From positions 1 to 53,363 of the forward strand of contig CAMWYJ010000019.1 of NCBI GenBank assembly GCA_947178445.1: a stretch of 53,363 nucleotides of DNA, given 5' to 3'. Of this stretch, positions 44,710-53,294 are shown one piece after another. The stretch comes from an uncultured Clostridium sp. Its GTDB lineage: Bacteria; Bacillota; Clostridia; Lachnospirales; Lachnospiraceae. The stretch's first letter is position 1; the number at the start of each line of letters is the position of its first letter. The notes under the pieces were generated by a model. It ran no database searches. It saw only the letters and a program-made list of their open reading frames with translations, and was not told the origin of the DNA. The position numbers and the translations under genes are program-made.

Positions 44710-45251
44710 ACCTCTCCTTCTTCATTATTATTCATATCATTCGCCTGCTCTACCACTGATAAATCTTCATCATTTAATAATTTATCAGGATCCAGCAATA
44801 ATTTAACAGCATTTCCTACCTTACCGATACCATAGACATATTTGTTCTGTGCCTTTTCTGCATGTCCAATTTTAGGCGGCGGCAATATATTATCTTCGTT
44901 AATTTCAACCACTTCAGCAATCTTCTCCACAATCAATCCTACCACTGTGGATTTTACATTGATCACAATAATACAGGTTCTGTCATTGTATTCCAGCGGC
45001 TCCTGTTTAAATCGCAACCGGACATCAATAACAGGAACAACTTTTCCTCTCAAATTGATAAGGCCCTTAATATAATCCTCTGTTTCCGGAATCGCCGTGA
45101 TTTCCTGCATCTGGATAATTTCATTCACATATTGAATTGCCAGCCCGAAATACTCATTTCCGGATTTGAAGGTCATGTATTTGCCTTTTTCGTTGCTCTC
45201 ATCATTGGAAACACCCATTGCCTGTTTCTTCAATTCGCTTGTTTCATCCAT
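44706..45251 (-). CDS. cheW: Chemotaxis coupling protein CheW
   Basis: A 181-residue CheW-like domain protein that bridges receptors and CheA. Typical segments: [53 protein letters not shown] and [25 protein letters not shown]. The C-terminal 25 residues form an Asp/Glu/Asn-rich tail beyond the core. It lies 25 bases after cheA and overlaps the MCP start by 4 bases. Confidence 0.95.
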   Translation of the reverse strand: MDETSELKKQAMGVSNDESNEKGKYMTFKSGNEYFGLAIQYVNEIIQMQEITAIPETEDYIKGLINLRGKVVPVIDVRLRFKQEPLEYNDRTCIIVINVKSTVVGLIVEKIAEVVEINEDNILPPPKIGHAEKAQNKYVYGIGKVGNAVKLLLDPDKLLNDEDLSVVEQANDMNNNEEGEV

Positions 45252-45276
45252 ATGATTACCGTTCCTTTCTATAATT

Positions 45277-47463
45277 TTATTCCATTAATCCGGCGGCATC
45301 TAATATCAGTGCAATGCTTCCATCACCAAGCTGCGTACAACCGGATAATCCTTTAACCTTCTTAATATAAGAAGGAATTGGCTTCACCACAATTTCCTGT
45401 TCGCCAATCAGTTTATCTACTAACAGACAAACTCTTTGTTGCTCTACTTCAAGGATTAACATTACACCATCCTCGACAGATTCACGATACTCCTCTAAAC
45501 CATACCATCTTCCCAGTCGGAGTACCGGATAAGCCTCACCACGTATCATAATATATTCATCCCCATTCGGTTCATAAATCATCATGTCTTCTTTCACGCG
45601 GACAAACTCCTTAATTACACCGGTTTCTAACACAAAGGAAGATTTTCCTGTCTCTAATACAATACCATCAATAATGGCAAGCGTCAAAGGAATCTTCAGG
45701 CTCATAATACTGCCAAATCCCGGAGTACTTTCAATATCCAAAGTACCACCGATTGACTGGATATTCTGAACGACAACATCCATACCTACGCCTCGACCGG
45801 AATATTCCGTAACCTCTTCATTTGTAGAAAATCCCGGAAGGGTGATAAACTGATATACTTCTTTGTCAGCATATGCTTCATCTGGTTTATTATCATCCAA
45901 TAATCCCTGTTTTCTTGCTTTCTTCAGTATCTTTTCTCTATCAAGACCTGCTCCGTCATCCTCAACACTAATCCAAACTTTACCGGCCTCTGTCTTTGCA
46001 GAAAGAGTTACTTTGCCTTTTGGAGACTTACCACTCTCTATGCGTTCTTCTTTCCCTTCAATTCCGTGGTCTACCGAATTTCTTACAATATGCATTAACG
46101 GATCAGAGATTTTCTCAATAATATTCTTATCTACCTCTGTCTGCTCGCCTATCATCTCAAATTCAATGTCTTTCCCCAATTTTCTGGATACATCAAATAC
46201 AATTCGATTCATCTTCTGGAATGTATTTGAAAGGGAAACCATTCGCATAGACATAATCACATCCTGCAAATCCGTAGAAATCTTTGACAACTGTGCCGCA
46301 GCCTTATTGAATCGGTCAAGGTTAAGTCCCGGCACCTTTAAATCAGGGTTTTGCAATACCACAGACTCTGAAATAACCAATTCTCCAATCAAATCCATCA
46401 ATTGATCCATCTTCTTTACATTAACACTGATAAAGGTAGCTTTCTCACCTTTATTCCTATCCTTTGCCAGCTTCTTCGCTTTACCTGGTTCTTTTGATTT
46501 GATAACGAAATCACCCGGCGCCATCTTCGGCTTAGCAGGTGTCTTAGGTTTTTCACTAGCCGCTTCTTCTGTCTTTGTGTCCGTCTTTGTGTCTTTCTCA
46601 GCCTTACTTTCAATTTCTTCTACACTGGAATCTAAATCAATGACCGCTATCGGTTCATCCTGCTCTCCGAAATCAAACCCTAAAAGAAATTCCTCTGCTT
46701 TGCACTCATAGATATCTACTTTTTCGATGTCATATCCCACACCGATTATCTTTCGTATCTCTTCCTCACTACACTGTGCCTGTAAAAGAATCTTAAACCC
46801 ATCTTCTAAAATAATCTGGGCACTGGCTTCATCTGAAATAATATCTTCCGGGGAATAGAGTAAATCTTCTGCAATTTCTTTTAACGCATATACCGTTTTA
46901 TAGGCATGAACATTTGCCATCTCCGTCTCCTGGAAAAATGTTATATAAATCCTGTAGAAACGGCTTGCACTGGTGGCTACCGGTGCAATATAAAACTGCT
47001 TTGGTTCTTCATGTACATTTTCCGGTGGTGGTTCGATTCCCTCCTCCGCACCGCCGTTTTTGATCATTTCTAGAAATTTGTCAAGACCCGCTATAATCTC
47101 ACTGGAATCACCGTCTACCGGATCACCATTTCGAATCTTTTCCATTTCATTTGAAATAAAGTCCTCTACCTCTAATACATGTTCCACAAGTTCCAAATGC
47201 GGTACATGTTCAGGATGTGACTCTCGTAAATAATAGAAGACATCCTCCAGCTTATGGGAAACAGCCGTTATATCATCAAACATCATGATACCGGAAGAAC
47301 CCTTGATGGTATGCATGGTTCTGAATATCTCGTTTATGCTGTCCTCATCAAAGCAGTCTGCATCTTTCTGTTCAAGAACCGTCTCTTGAAGCTGCTCAAG
47401 TAGTTGTCCATTCTCAAACAGATACATGTCCAGCATGCCGTCTGTACTAAATTCTTCAGCCAT
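45277..47463 (-). CDS. cheA: Chemotaxis histidine kinase CheA
   Basis: A 728-residue CheA with all five domains: P1 HPt with His51 in FRTMHTIKGSSGIM; a P2-like CheY-docking region (about 160-260, YRIYITFFQETEMANV); a charged Lys/Glu linker (about 270-340); P3 dimerisation helices; P4 ATPase with HIVRNSVDHGIEG, VEDDGAGLDREKI and GRGVGMDVV; and a C-terminal P5 CheW-like domain. Length is typical. AAAGGAGA RBS. The upstream gene is a CheY-like protein, the likely phosphate acceptor. Confidence 0.97.
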   Translation of the reverse strand: MAEEFSTDGMLDMYLFENGQLLEQLQETVLEQKDADCFDEDSINEIFRTMHTIKGSSGIMMFDDITAVSHKLEDVFYYLRESHPEHVPHLELVEHVLEVEDFISNEMEKIRNGDPVDGDSSEIIAGLDKFLEMIKNGGAEEGIEPPPENVHEEPKQFYIAPVATSASRFYRIYITFFQETEMANVHAYKTVYALKEIAEDLLYSPEDIISDEASAQIILEDGFKILLQAQCSEEEIRKIIGVGYDIEKVDIYECKAEEFLLGFDFGEQDEPIAVIDLDSSVEEIESKAEKDTKTDTKTEEAASEKPKTPAKPKMAPGDFVIKSKEPGKAKKLAKDRNKGEKATFISVNVKKMDQLMDLIGELVISESVVLQNPDLKVPGLNLDRFNKAAAQLSKISTDLQDVIMSMRMVSLSNTFQKMNRIVFDVSRKLGKDIEFEMIGEQTEVDKNIIEKISDPLMHIVRNSVDHGIEGKEERIESGKSPKGKVTLSAKTEAGKVWISVEDDGAGLDREKILKKARKQGLLDDNKPDEAYADKEVYQFITLPGFSTNEEVTEYSGRGVGMDVVVQNIQSIGGTLDIESTPGFGSIMSLKIPLTLAIIDGIVLETGKSSFVLETGVIKEFVRVKEDMMIYEPNGDEYIMIRGEAYPVLRLGRWYGLEEYRESVEDGVMLILEVEQQRVCLLVDKLIGEQEIVVKPIPSYIKKVKGLSGCTQLGDGSIALILDAAGLME

Positions 47464-47497
47464 ATACTTCTCCTTTCCTTCATATTCTAGTATATTA

Positions 47498-47890
47498 TCA
47501 AATCAGGTTCAGTTTTTTCAACGCTTGCTCAAACCGTTCCTGATCAATGGGCTTTCCAGAATATATAGTACAGCCCAATTCAAATGCCATCTTGACATTC
47601 GATTCATCATTTAACGCAGTAGTCATAATAACTTTTACTGCTTTATCTTCTGGAATATTTCTTTCTTTTTCCAGATTACGGATACCCACAAGTGCCTGAT
47701 ATCCATCCATAACCGGCATCATGATATCAAGACATGCCAGGTCATAGGGTTCTCCATCCTCCAAAGCCATCATAAATGCATCCACTGCTTCCATTCCATC
47801 TACAGTAACATCACATTCACCATACTTTGACAGAAAATTTGTCATAAATTTTCTTGTTGCAAAATCGTCTTCTGACAATAGAATCTTCAT
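47498..47890 (-). CDS. cheY: CheY-like single-domain response regulator (copy B)
   Basis: A 130-residue receiver with SEDD pocket, Asp55 in CLDIMMPVMDGYQA, MTTALND and YSGKPID. Its position between cheA and cheB suggests it is the main CheA output here. It is 113/130 identical to copy A at 39947-40339. The sequence differs from classical flagellar-motor CheY (longer alpha/beta loop, SGKPID end), so binding to FliM is not assured. AAGGAGAG RBS. Confidence 0.9.
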   Translation of the reverse strand: MKILLSEDDFATRKFMTNFLSKYGECDVTVDGMEAVDAFMMALEDGEPYDLACLDIMMPVMDGYQALVGIRNLEKERNIPEDKAVKVIMTTALNDESNVKMAFELGCTIYSGKPIDQERFEQALKKLNLI

Positions 47891-47902
47891 CCTCTCTCTC
47901 CT

Positions 47903-48937
47903 TTACATTTTATTTAAAAGTGAATATGTCCTTCCTGAAATATCAGATAATTTCTCCTGATATTCCACTGCTCCCAGATCATAAGCAACTTTTGGCATTC
48001 CGTAAACTACGCAGGATGCTTCGTCCTGTCCGATGGTTCTTGCTCCTGCGTTCCTCATCGCCAACAGTCCCTTCGCACCATCACCACCCATTCCGGTTAA
48101 AATAATTCCCACTGCGTCAGCTCCTGCAAGCTTTGCAACAGAATCAAACAATACATCTACAGACGGACAATGACCGTTTACCCTTGGACCAGCTTTACAC
48201 TCTACCTGATAAACGCCATTTACCTTCACAAGTCGCATGTGCCGGTCACCGCCTGGAGCAATCAGCATATGTCCTGGAAGTACCCTGTCTCCTGTTTCTG
48301 CTTCTTTTACCTGAATCCGGCACTGATCATTCAGTCTCTTCGCATACATCTTTGTAAATCCCGGCGGCATATGCTGTACTACAACCACGCCTGGAATATC
48401 TGTGCCAAAACCCTTTACCACATCAAAAATTGCCTCTGTACCACCTGTAGAAGCACCAATTGCCACAATGAGATTACTTTTCTTTGCAGAAAGCTGCTGC
48501 TGCTGCCCGCCATTCATCATCACTGTCTTCTTTATATTGCTGATTTTAGCTGTTGAAGCAATTTTAATTTTTACCAAAAGTTCATTTTTAATAAAATCTT
48601 CTAACTGTGACCGATTTGAAACAGCCGGCTTTGCTACAAAATCAACTGCTCCTGCCTGCATTGCATCAAACACTTTATCACTTAAAGAACTAATTACCAC
48701 AACAGGAAGCGGATATTGCGGTATCAACTTTCGTAAAAACTCTATACCATTCATCCTCGGAAGTTCCACATCTAATGTCATAACATCTGGTTTCAGTTTT
48801 AAAATAGCATCTCTTGCCTCAAACGGATCTTTCGCAGTTCCCACTACCTGAATTGCCGGATCTTTATTTAAATTCTGAACCAATAACTCTCTAAATACCA
48901 GAGAATCTTCTACTATCAAAACCTTGATTGGCTGCAT
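47903..48937 (-). CDS. cheB: Chemotaxis methylesterase/glutamine deamidase CheB
   Basis: A 344-residue receiver-methylesterase that removes methyl groups from receptors for adaptation. The receiver has VEDS, VMTLDVELPRMNG and VAKPAVS; the C-terminal domain has the catalytic Ser in IGASTGGTEAI, His in VQHMPPGFTKMYAKRL and Asp in ILTGMGGDGAKG. It lies 10 bases downstream of cheR. Confidence 0.97.
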   Translation of the reverse strand: MQPIKVLIVEDSLVFRELLVQNLNKDPAIQVVGTAKDPFEARDAILKLKPDVMTLDVELPRMNGIEFLRKLIPQYPLPVVVISSLSDKVFDAMQAGAVDFVAKPAVSNRSQLEDFIKNELLVKIKIASTAKISNIKKTVMMNGGQQQQLSAKKSNLIVAIGASTGGTEAIFDVVKGFGTDIPGVVVVQHMPPGFTKMYAKRLNDQCRIQVKEAETGDRVLPGHMLIAPGGDRHMRLVKVNGVYQVECKAGPRVNGHCPSVDVLFDSVAKLAGADAVGIILTGMGGDGAKGLLAMRNAGARTIGQDEASCVVYGMPKVAYDLGAVEYQEKLSDISGRTYSLLNKM

Positions 48938-48947
48938 ATCTTAATCA

Positions 48948-49763
48948 CTACCCTTCTCTTTTTCTAAATATTGACGGCTGTATAATCTGAAATGGTGTAC
49001 TTCCCCTGTCAAGTGTCTCTGTTGTTCCTATAAACAAATATCCTCCCGGTTCTAATGCATCATATATTTTCTGAACCAATTCTTTTTTTGTCTTATCATC
49101 AAAATATATCATAACATTTCTCATAAATATAGTATGCATTTTCTTTCGAAACGGAAATGGATCCATTAGATTAAATTTACGGAAAATAACCTGTCTCTTT
49201 AATTCATCTGTCACTTTGTACTGACTGCCGCCATTTATGGCTTTAAAAAAATGTCTTTTCCAAGCTTCCGGCAGATTCTTAAGCTGTTCCGCATTATAAA
49301 CACCATTCATTGCCTGTTGCAATATTCCTGTCGACAAATCCGTTGCAAGAAGCTGTGTATCCCACTGTGCTCTGTCTAATCCAAAAAAGTCGTACAAAAC
49401 CATAGCAATCATATAGGGCTCTTCTCCCGAGGAAGCTGCGCCGCACCAGACACGTACATCCTTCCTGCCTGCTTCCTTTTTTTTAATCCATGGGAGCACC
49501 ACATTTTTAAAATAGTCAAAATGTTCGAATTCTCTCATAAAATATGTATGATTCGTTGTCAACAAATCTACCAGCATTTTTTCCAGAGTACCGGATTCAT
49601 CATTTTCCACCGAGTCCATGAAATCATTATAATTTTTCCAGCCACCCGCCTTCAGACGGTTTTCCAATCGTCCATTTACAATTACCTTTTTCTGACTCAG
49701 GTCAATACCATAACGCTGCTTCACATAAACTGAAATTCTCAAAAATTCTTCATCTGTTATCAT
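48948..49763 (-). CDS. cheR: Chemotaxis protein methyltransferase CheR
   Basis: A 271-residue SAM-dependent methyltransferase that methylates receptor glutamates. Visible are the N-terminal helical domain, VRVWCGAASSGEEPYMIAM (SAM site), LATDLSTGILQQA, FRKFNLMDPFPF and FMRNVMIYFD, and GYLFIGTTETL near the end. The beta-subdomain that binds the receptor pentapeptide would be around residues 170-215; the operon's MCP has no obvious pentapeptide. GGGAGGAG RBS. Confidence 0.97.
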   Translation of the reverse strand: MITDEEFLRISVYVKQRYGIDLSQKKVIVNGRLENRLKAGGWKNYNDFMDSVENDESGTLEKMLVDLLTTNHTYFMREFEHFDYFKNVVLPWIKKKEAGRKDVRVWCGAASSGEEPYMIAMVLYDFFGLDRAQWDTQLLATDLSTGILQQAMNGVYNAEQLKNLPEAWKRHFFKAINGGSQYKVTDELKRQVIFRKFNLMDPFPFRKKMHTIFMRNVMIYFDDKTKKELVQKIYDALEPGGYLFIGTTETLDRGSTPFQIIQPSIFRKREG

Positions 49764-49801
49764 TTCTTGACTCCTCCCGTCAAAATAATTAAATCACTTG
49801 T

Positions 49802-50854
49802 TTAGTATAATTGACGTGATATTTTGCAATATATTTTAAAAATATCAGGATTAATCTTCACATTCGCGTCATCTGCCATAATGGTAAGAGCATCTTCTTT
49901 ACTGAGATTTTTTTTCTCTACTAATACACAATACTGTTCCACAATCGAAACAATTTGTGCTGCAAGCGGAATCTCATCTCCCTTCAGACCGTCAGGATAA
50001 CCGCTGCCATCCCAATTTTCATGATGATAATGCGCAATATCAATCGCCATACTAATAAAATCATTATAATCATTATTAACCCAAAGGTCACTTAATAATT
50101 TTGCCCCTATATTTGTATGATTCTGGATTGTTTTTATTTCTTCATCTGTCAGATTTTCCTTTTGTAACAACTCCATAGAAATTCCAATCATACCTATATC
50201 GCAAAGAGGCGCTGCCAATTCTATTGTATCAATATCTGTATCTGATATCTTATCCTCAAATAAAGGAGACAGCTGCATTCCCTGCGCCAGAATCCTGCAA
50301 TTTTTCTTTACTCTTTTCATATGCTCATTATTATAATGCGAATTCTGTGCTGCGATATTTGCCATAGCATATAAAATATTTTTTTTCTCTAATTCCATCT
50401 GTTTTAATTGTTCACCAACAGAAATCTGAAGCCGTCTGTTCATCTCCATCAGTTCCTGCTTGGCCTCATGCAAACGAAGTTGAACTCCTACACGTGCCTG
50501 TACAACTTCCGGAATAAAGGGTTTCGTAATATAATCTTCCCCACCAAGAAAAAAACCTTCTACAATATCTTTGGGGTCATCAAATGCTGAGATGAATACA
50601 ATCGGAATATTCTTTGTCTTTTCCTTTCCCTTCAAAATCTTACATAATTCATATCCATCCATTCCCGGCATAGAAATATCTGTTAAAATCAATTGGGGAA
50701 TGCTTTCTTTCACCATCTCTAAAGCCATTTCTCCATTCTCTGCCAAAACAGGTGCATATCCCATATCCTTAATGATTTCCTCCAATATAATTCTATTGGT
50801 CTCTACATCATCTACAATTAGAATTTTTTCTCTAGCCTCATCTTTATAGAGCAT
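49802..50854 (-). CDS. Response regulator with degenerate HD-GYP domain
   Basis: A 350-residue receiver (1-120, Asp59 in LILTDISMPGMDG, Lys111) fused through a coiled coil to an HD-GYP-type domain. The GYP motif is kept (WDGSGYPDGL, 285-287) as are HMKRV and NHTNIG histidines, but the HD pair reads Cys218-Asp219 (PLCDIGMIGI) and the later IADVYDAL motif is IVEQYCVL. Metal coordination is therefore probably incomplete, making this a c-di-GMP binder or a structural regulator rather than a robust phosphodiesterase. It lies 21 bases after the histidine kinase and 38 before cheR. AAGGAGGG RBS. Confidence 0.92.
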   Translation of the reverse strand: MLYKDEAREKILIVDDVETNRIILEEIIKDMGYAPVLAENGEMALEMVKESIPQLILTDISMPGMDGYELCKILKGKEKTKNIPIVFISAFDDPKDIVEGFFLGGEDYITKPFIPEVVQARVGVQLRLHEAKQELMEMNRRLQISVGEQLKQMELEKKNILYAMANIAAQNSHYNNEHMKRVKKNCRILAQGMQLSPLFEDKISDTDIDTIELAAPLCDIGMIGISMELLQKENLTDEEIKTIQNHTNIGAKLLSDLWVNNDYNDFISMAIDIAHYHHENWDGSGYPDGLKGDEIPLAAQIVSIVEQYCVLVEKKNLSKEDALTIMADDANVKINPDIFKIYCKISRQLY

Positions 50855-50875
50855 CTATACGCACCCTCCTTCCAG

Positions 50876-52309
50876 CTACAAAAATCCATCCAATTCTTCG
50901 AACCCGGCAATTACTTTGTCGTAATTTTCCTTTTGTATTGCCATCTTCAATCTTAGAACCACTCGTTTTATTTCAGGTGGCGCATTCTCTGTCAGCTGCT
51001 TAATTGTATTCATGAACATCTCTGCTTTTTCCCAATTTTCCATTTCCACACAGAGAATCAACTTTGATAGATTTTTCTTAAGGTTTTCCCGATTTTCTAC
51101 TGTTCCATATCTTTTGATGTTTTCTGTATCTTCATCTTCTATAGAAGTATTTTGTGCAGGCATTGCCATGGACTGAACTGCGTTTGAGCCACCTGGCTGT
51201 AAAAGAATATTTTCATCTTCCTCACAGATACCAACCCATATAGAAAAAGAAAATGTGCTTCCCTTATCCTTTTCACTCTCTACTTCAATTCTTCCTCCCA
51301 TCAGTTCCGCTAACTGTTTACAAATATTCAACCCCAGACCAGTACCACCATACTTTCTGGAAATTGACGCATCCACCTGGGAAAAACTCTGGAATAATTT
51401 ATCCTTGTCTGTCTTATCAATCCCAATACCGGAATCCTTCACGATAAAAAACAATTCCATTTTTCCATTTACCTGAGCTGTCTTCACTACCTCGACCGTA
51501 ATCTTACCCACAGTTGTAAATTTTTGTGCATTAGACAATAAATTGTTAAGAATCTGCACAATTCGCAGCTCATCACCTATGATATATTCCGGTATCTGTG
51601 GCGATACTGTCATGAAAAAACCTAAACCCTTTTCAGTAATCTTATTAATATGATTCGCCTTAACATAATCCAGCATATTTCTAAAATGAAACCGCCGTGG
51701 TTCTAAGGTAAACTTTCCAGCCTCCAGCTTTGAAAAATCGAGAATATTATTTATAATTTTATTCATATCATCACAGCATCGTTCTATCAACCGCAACGTT
51801 TTCTCTATCTGCTTTTCCTGATTCTCACTCAATAATTCCCTGACATGACCCAATATACCATTTACAGGTGTGCGCAATTCATGTGTCACATTTGCGACAA
51901 ACTCTGATTTTACCTTCATTGCCTGCCTTGCTTCCTGCCTCACCTGCTCGATTTCTCTGCTAAGGAATTTCTTTTCCAGGATATCGTTCGCCATACAAAT
52001 ATACATTTCAGGAGAATCATTGCTAATCACAATTCTCGCCTCTACCGGAAAACAAGTAAGATTTTTACGATATGCAATAAGATTCTGTACTTCATTTCCA
52101 AACAAAAAATCTGATTCAAAACCATTCTCTGAAAATTTGAATGTATTAGGAAAAATTTCACTAATATGTCTGCCAAGCAAATCACTTTCGTATTCTAGTT
52201 TTTTCTTTGCCACATCATTCCCATAAGAGATTCTTCCCGTCCTGTCAAACATAAGAATCATCTCTAATGCAACTTCGATCGGAAAAATACGGACTTCACT
52301 TTGATCCAT
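50876..52309 (-). CDS. PAS-domain sensor histidine kinase
   Basis: A 477-residue kinase with no membrane helix: PAS-like sensor (about residues 12-115), HisKA with His143 in NVTHELRTPVNGILG, N-box LNNLLSNAQKF, KDSGIGIDKTD and GTGLGLNICKQLAE. A C-terminal helical extension (about 395-477) resembles the tail of hybrid kinases but contains no receiver or clear phospho-His. It is the first gene of the chemosensory operon and probably phosphorylates the adjacent REC-HD-GYP protein. Start ATG 52309 with AGGAGGGG; the frame extends to 52378 across a terminator-like hairpin and is not used. Confidence 0.92.
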   Translation of the reverse strand: MDQSEVRIFPIEVALEMILMFDRTGRISYGNDVAKKKLEYESDLLGRHISEIFPNTFKFSENGFESDFLFGNEVQNLIAYRKNLTCFPVEARIVISNDSPEMYICMANDILEKKFLSREIEQVRQEARQAMKVKSEFVANVTHELRTPVNGILGHVRELLSENQEKQIEKTLRLIERCCDDMNKIINNILDFSKLEAGKFTLEPRRFHFRNMLDYVKANHINKITEKGLGFFMTVSPQIPEYIIGDELRIVQILNNLLSNAQKFTTVGKITVEVVKTAQVNGKMELFFIVKDSGIGIDKTDKDKLFQSFSQVDASISRKYGGTGLGLNICKQLAELMGGRIEVESEKDKGSTFSFSIWVGICEEDENILLQPGGSNAVQSMAMPAQNTSIEDEDTENIKRYGTVENRENLKKNLSKLILCVEMENWEKAEMFMNTIKQLTENAPPEIKRVVLRLKMAIQKENYDKVIAGFEELDGFL

Positions 52310-52328
52310 AAAACCCCTCCTAGACAAC

Positions 52329-52369
52329 GTAAAAAGGCAGTAAAATATATTACAATATTTTTGCTGCCT
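52329..52369 (-). terminator. Terminator-like hairpin in the leader of the chemosensory operon
   Basis: On the minus strand AGGCAG...CTGCCT (52364-52369 with 52335-52340), extended by complementary AAAATAT-type sequence, is followed at once by TTTTTAC. It ends 10 bases before the AGGAGG RBS of the histidine kinase, leaving no room for a promoter, so transcripts of the operon must read through it or start within a weak promoter just before it. Confidence 0.65.
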
Positions 52370-52393
52370 GCTATTCATTTAAATATCTATGTA

Positions 52394-52749
52394 TCAAGAA
52401 AAATCAAACATCTTCATCACATCAACATGTTAAGAAATCTACTTTAGCAAGTTCAAAACATTCAAGCATATCTGGTGAAAATTGTCCGCATTCACATTCA
52501 TAATTATATCATATATTATATTATTTGCAAATACACTTTTTGTACCTTTGAATGAACTTACTAATGCATCATAGACATCTGCAATAGCAACTGCGCACTG
52601 ATTGGAATCTTCATCACCTGTCAGATGGTCGGGATAGCCATTCCCATCCAATCACTGTATTTGTCTTCACTATTTCAAATTCCTCAGGCATCAAATGCTC
52701 CATTGAGTACCACATGGTTATCGACACTCGATATTTGCGGCTTATCCAT
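52394..52749 (-). pseudogene. Decayed REC-HD-GYP gene
   Basis: Pieces of an RpfG-like gene related to the one at 40608 are in order on the minus strand. They begin with an ATG and AAGGAG RBS at 52749 (MDKPQISSVDNHVVLN, like a receiver N-terminus), then EHLMPEEFEIVKTNTVIG, then after a frame change DGNGYPDHLTGDE and ADVYDALVSSFKGTKSVF, then ECGQFSPDMLECFELAKVDF, and in another frame VDVMKMFDFS before the stop. Most of the receiver, the linker and the catalytic HD region are deleted, and at least three frame disruptions are present. Confidence 0.85.
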
Positions 52750-53051
52750 GGCATCTCCTTATCATTCTTTCATATTTTCTTTCAAGAATTAAAATATCAC
52801 TTTTCACTATGAATGTCAATTCCTTTCACCCTTATTCAGCCTTGAAAGGTATTTTCTATCTCTCGCACATTTCTCATTATTTTCTATAAATCCACTGATT
52901 ACGCTTACAATCCGACTCATTTCCAATATATTCCAATATGTCACAGTAATAATTTACCATTTCTTTTTCCGTCCTTTTGCTGTCATTTTCTTCCTGCAAT
53001 CCCTTTATAAAATGCAATGCAGGTGAAAAATTCAAGATCCTCAGAAAAACA
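52750..53051. other. Gene-free region between the HD-GYP pseudogene and tRNA-Leu
   Basis: It contains the pseudogene promoter (52791-52819) and, at 52877-53040 on the minus strand, an open stretch of about 50 codons without a start codon (…EKEMVNYYCDILEYIGN…, stop 52877-52879) that may be a remnant of another gene. Nothing else was recognised. Confidence 0.4.
52791..52819 (-). promoter_or_regulatory. Promoter upstream of the decayed HD-GYP gene
   Basis: Minus-strand perfect TTGACA and TATTTT with a 17-base spacer, about 40 bases before the pseudogene's RBS. It is the best promoter upstream of the chemosensory operon. Confidence 0.7.
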
Positions 53052-53091
53052 CAAAATAAAAGAACTTCGCCTCAAAAGCGCTGAAGTTCTT
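53052..53091 (-). terminator. Intrinsic terminator after the tRNA genes
   Basis: AAGAACTTC (53060-53068) pairs with GAAGTTCTT (53083-53091); on the minus strand the stem is followed by TTATTTTGTG. It lies 17 bases past tRNA-Leu. Confidence 0.85.
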
Positions 53092-53107
53092 GATTTTACT
53101 ACAATAA

Positions 53108-53187
53108 TGCGGATGACAGGAATCGAACCTGCACGGTCTCCCACTAGATCCTAAGTCTAGCGCGTCTGCCAGTTCCGCCACATCCGC
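53108..53187 (-). tRNA. tRNA-Leu (anticodon TAG)
   Basis: The minus strand folds as a class II tRNA: acceptor GCGGATG/CATCCGC, D-arm with GGCAGACGC, anticodon stem CTAGA/TCTAG enclosing CTTAGGA (anticodon TAG), a variable arm, and T-arm CAGGTTCGAATCCTG. The 3' CCA is not encoded. Confidence 0.95.
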
Positions 53188-53294
53188 ATATCTATAACAA
53201 CAGGATTGCTCCTGTCTGTTACCATATAAACATTCAGTCATCCTGTCTGTTATTTCTATATAAATAAGTAAAGAAGCATTTCTGCTTCTTAAAG

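Noticed and set aside
53041..53241. 66-codon minus-strand frame across tRNA-Leu
   Set aside because: It runs through the tRNA and terminator; the well-known spurious translation of a tRNA-Leu gene.
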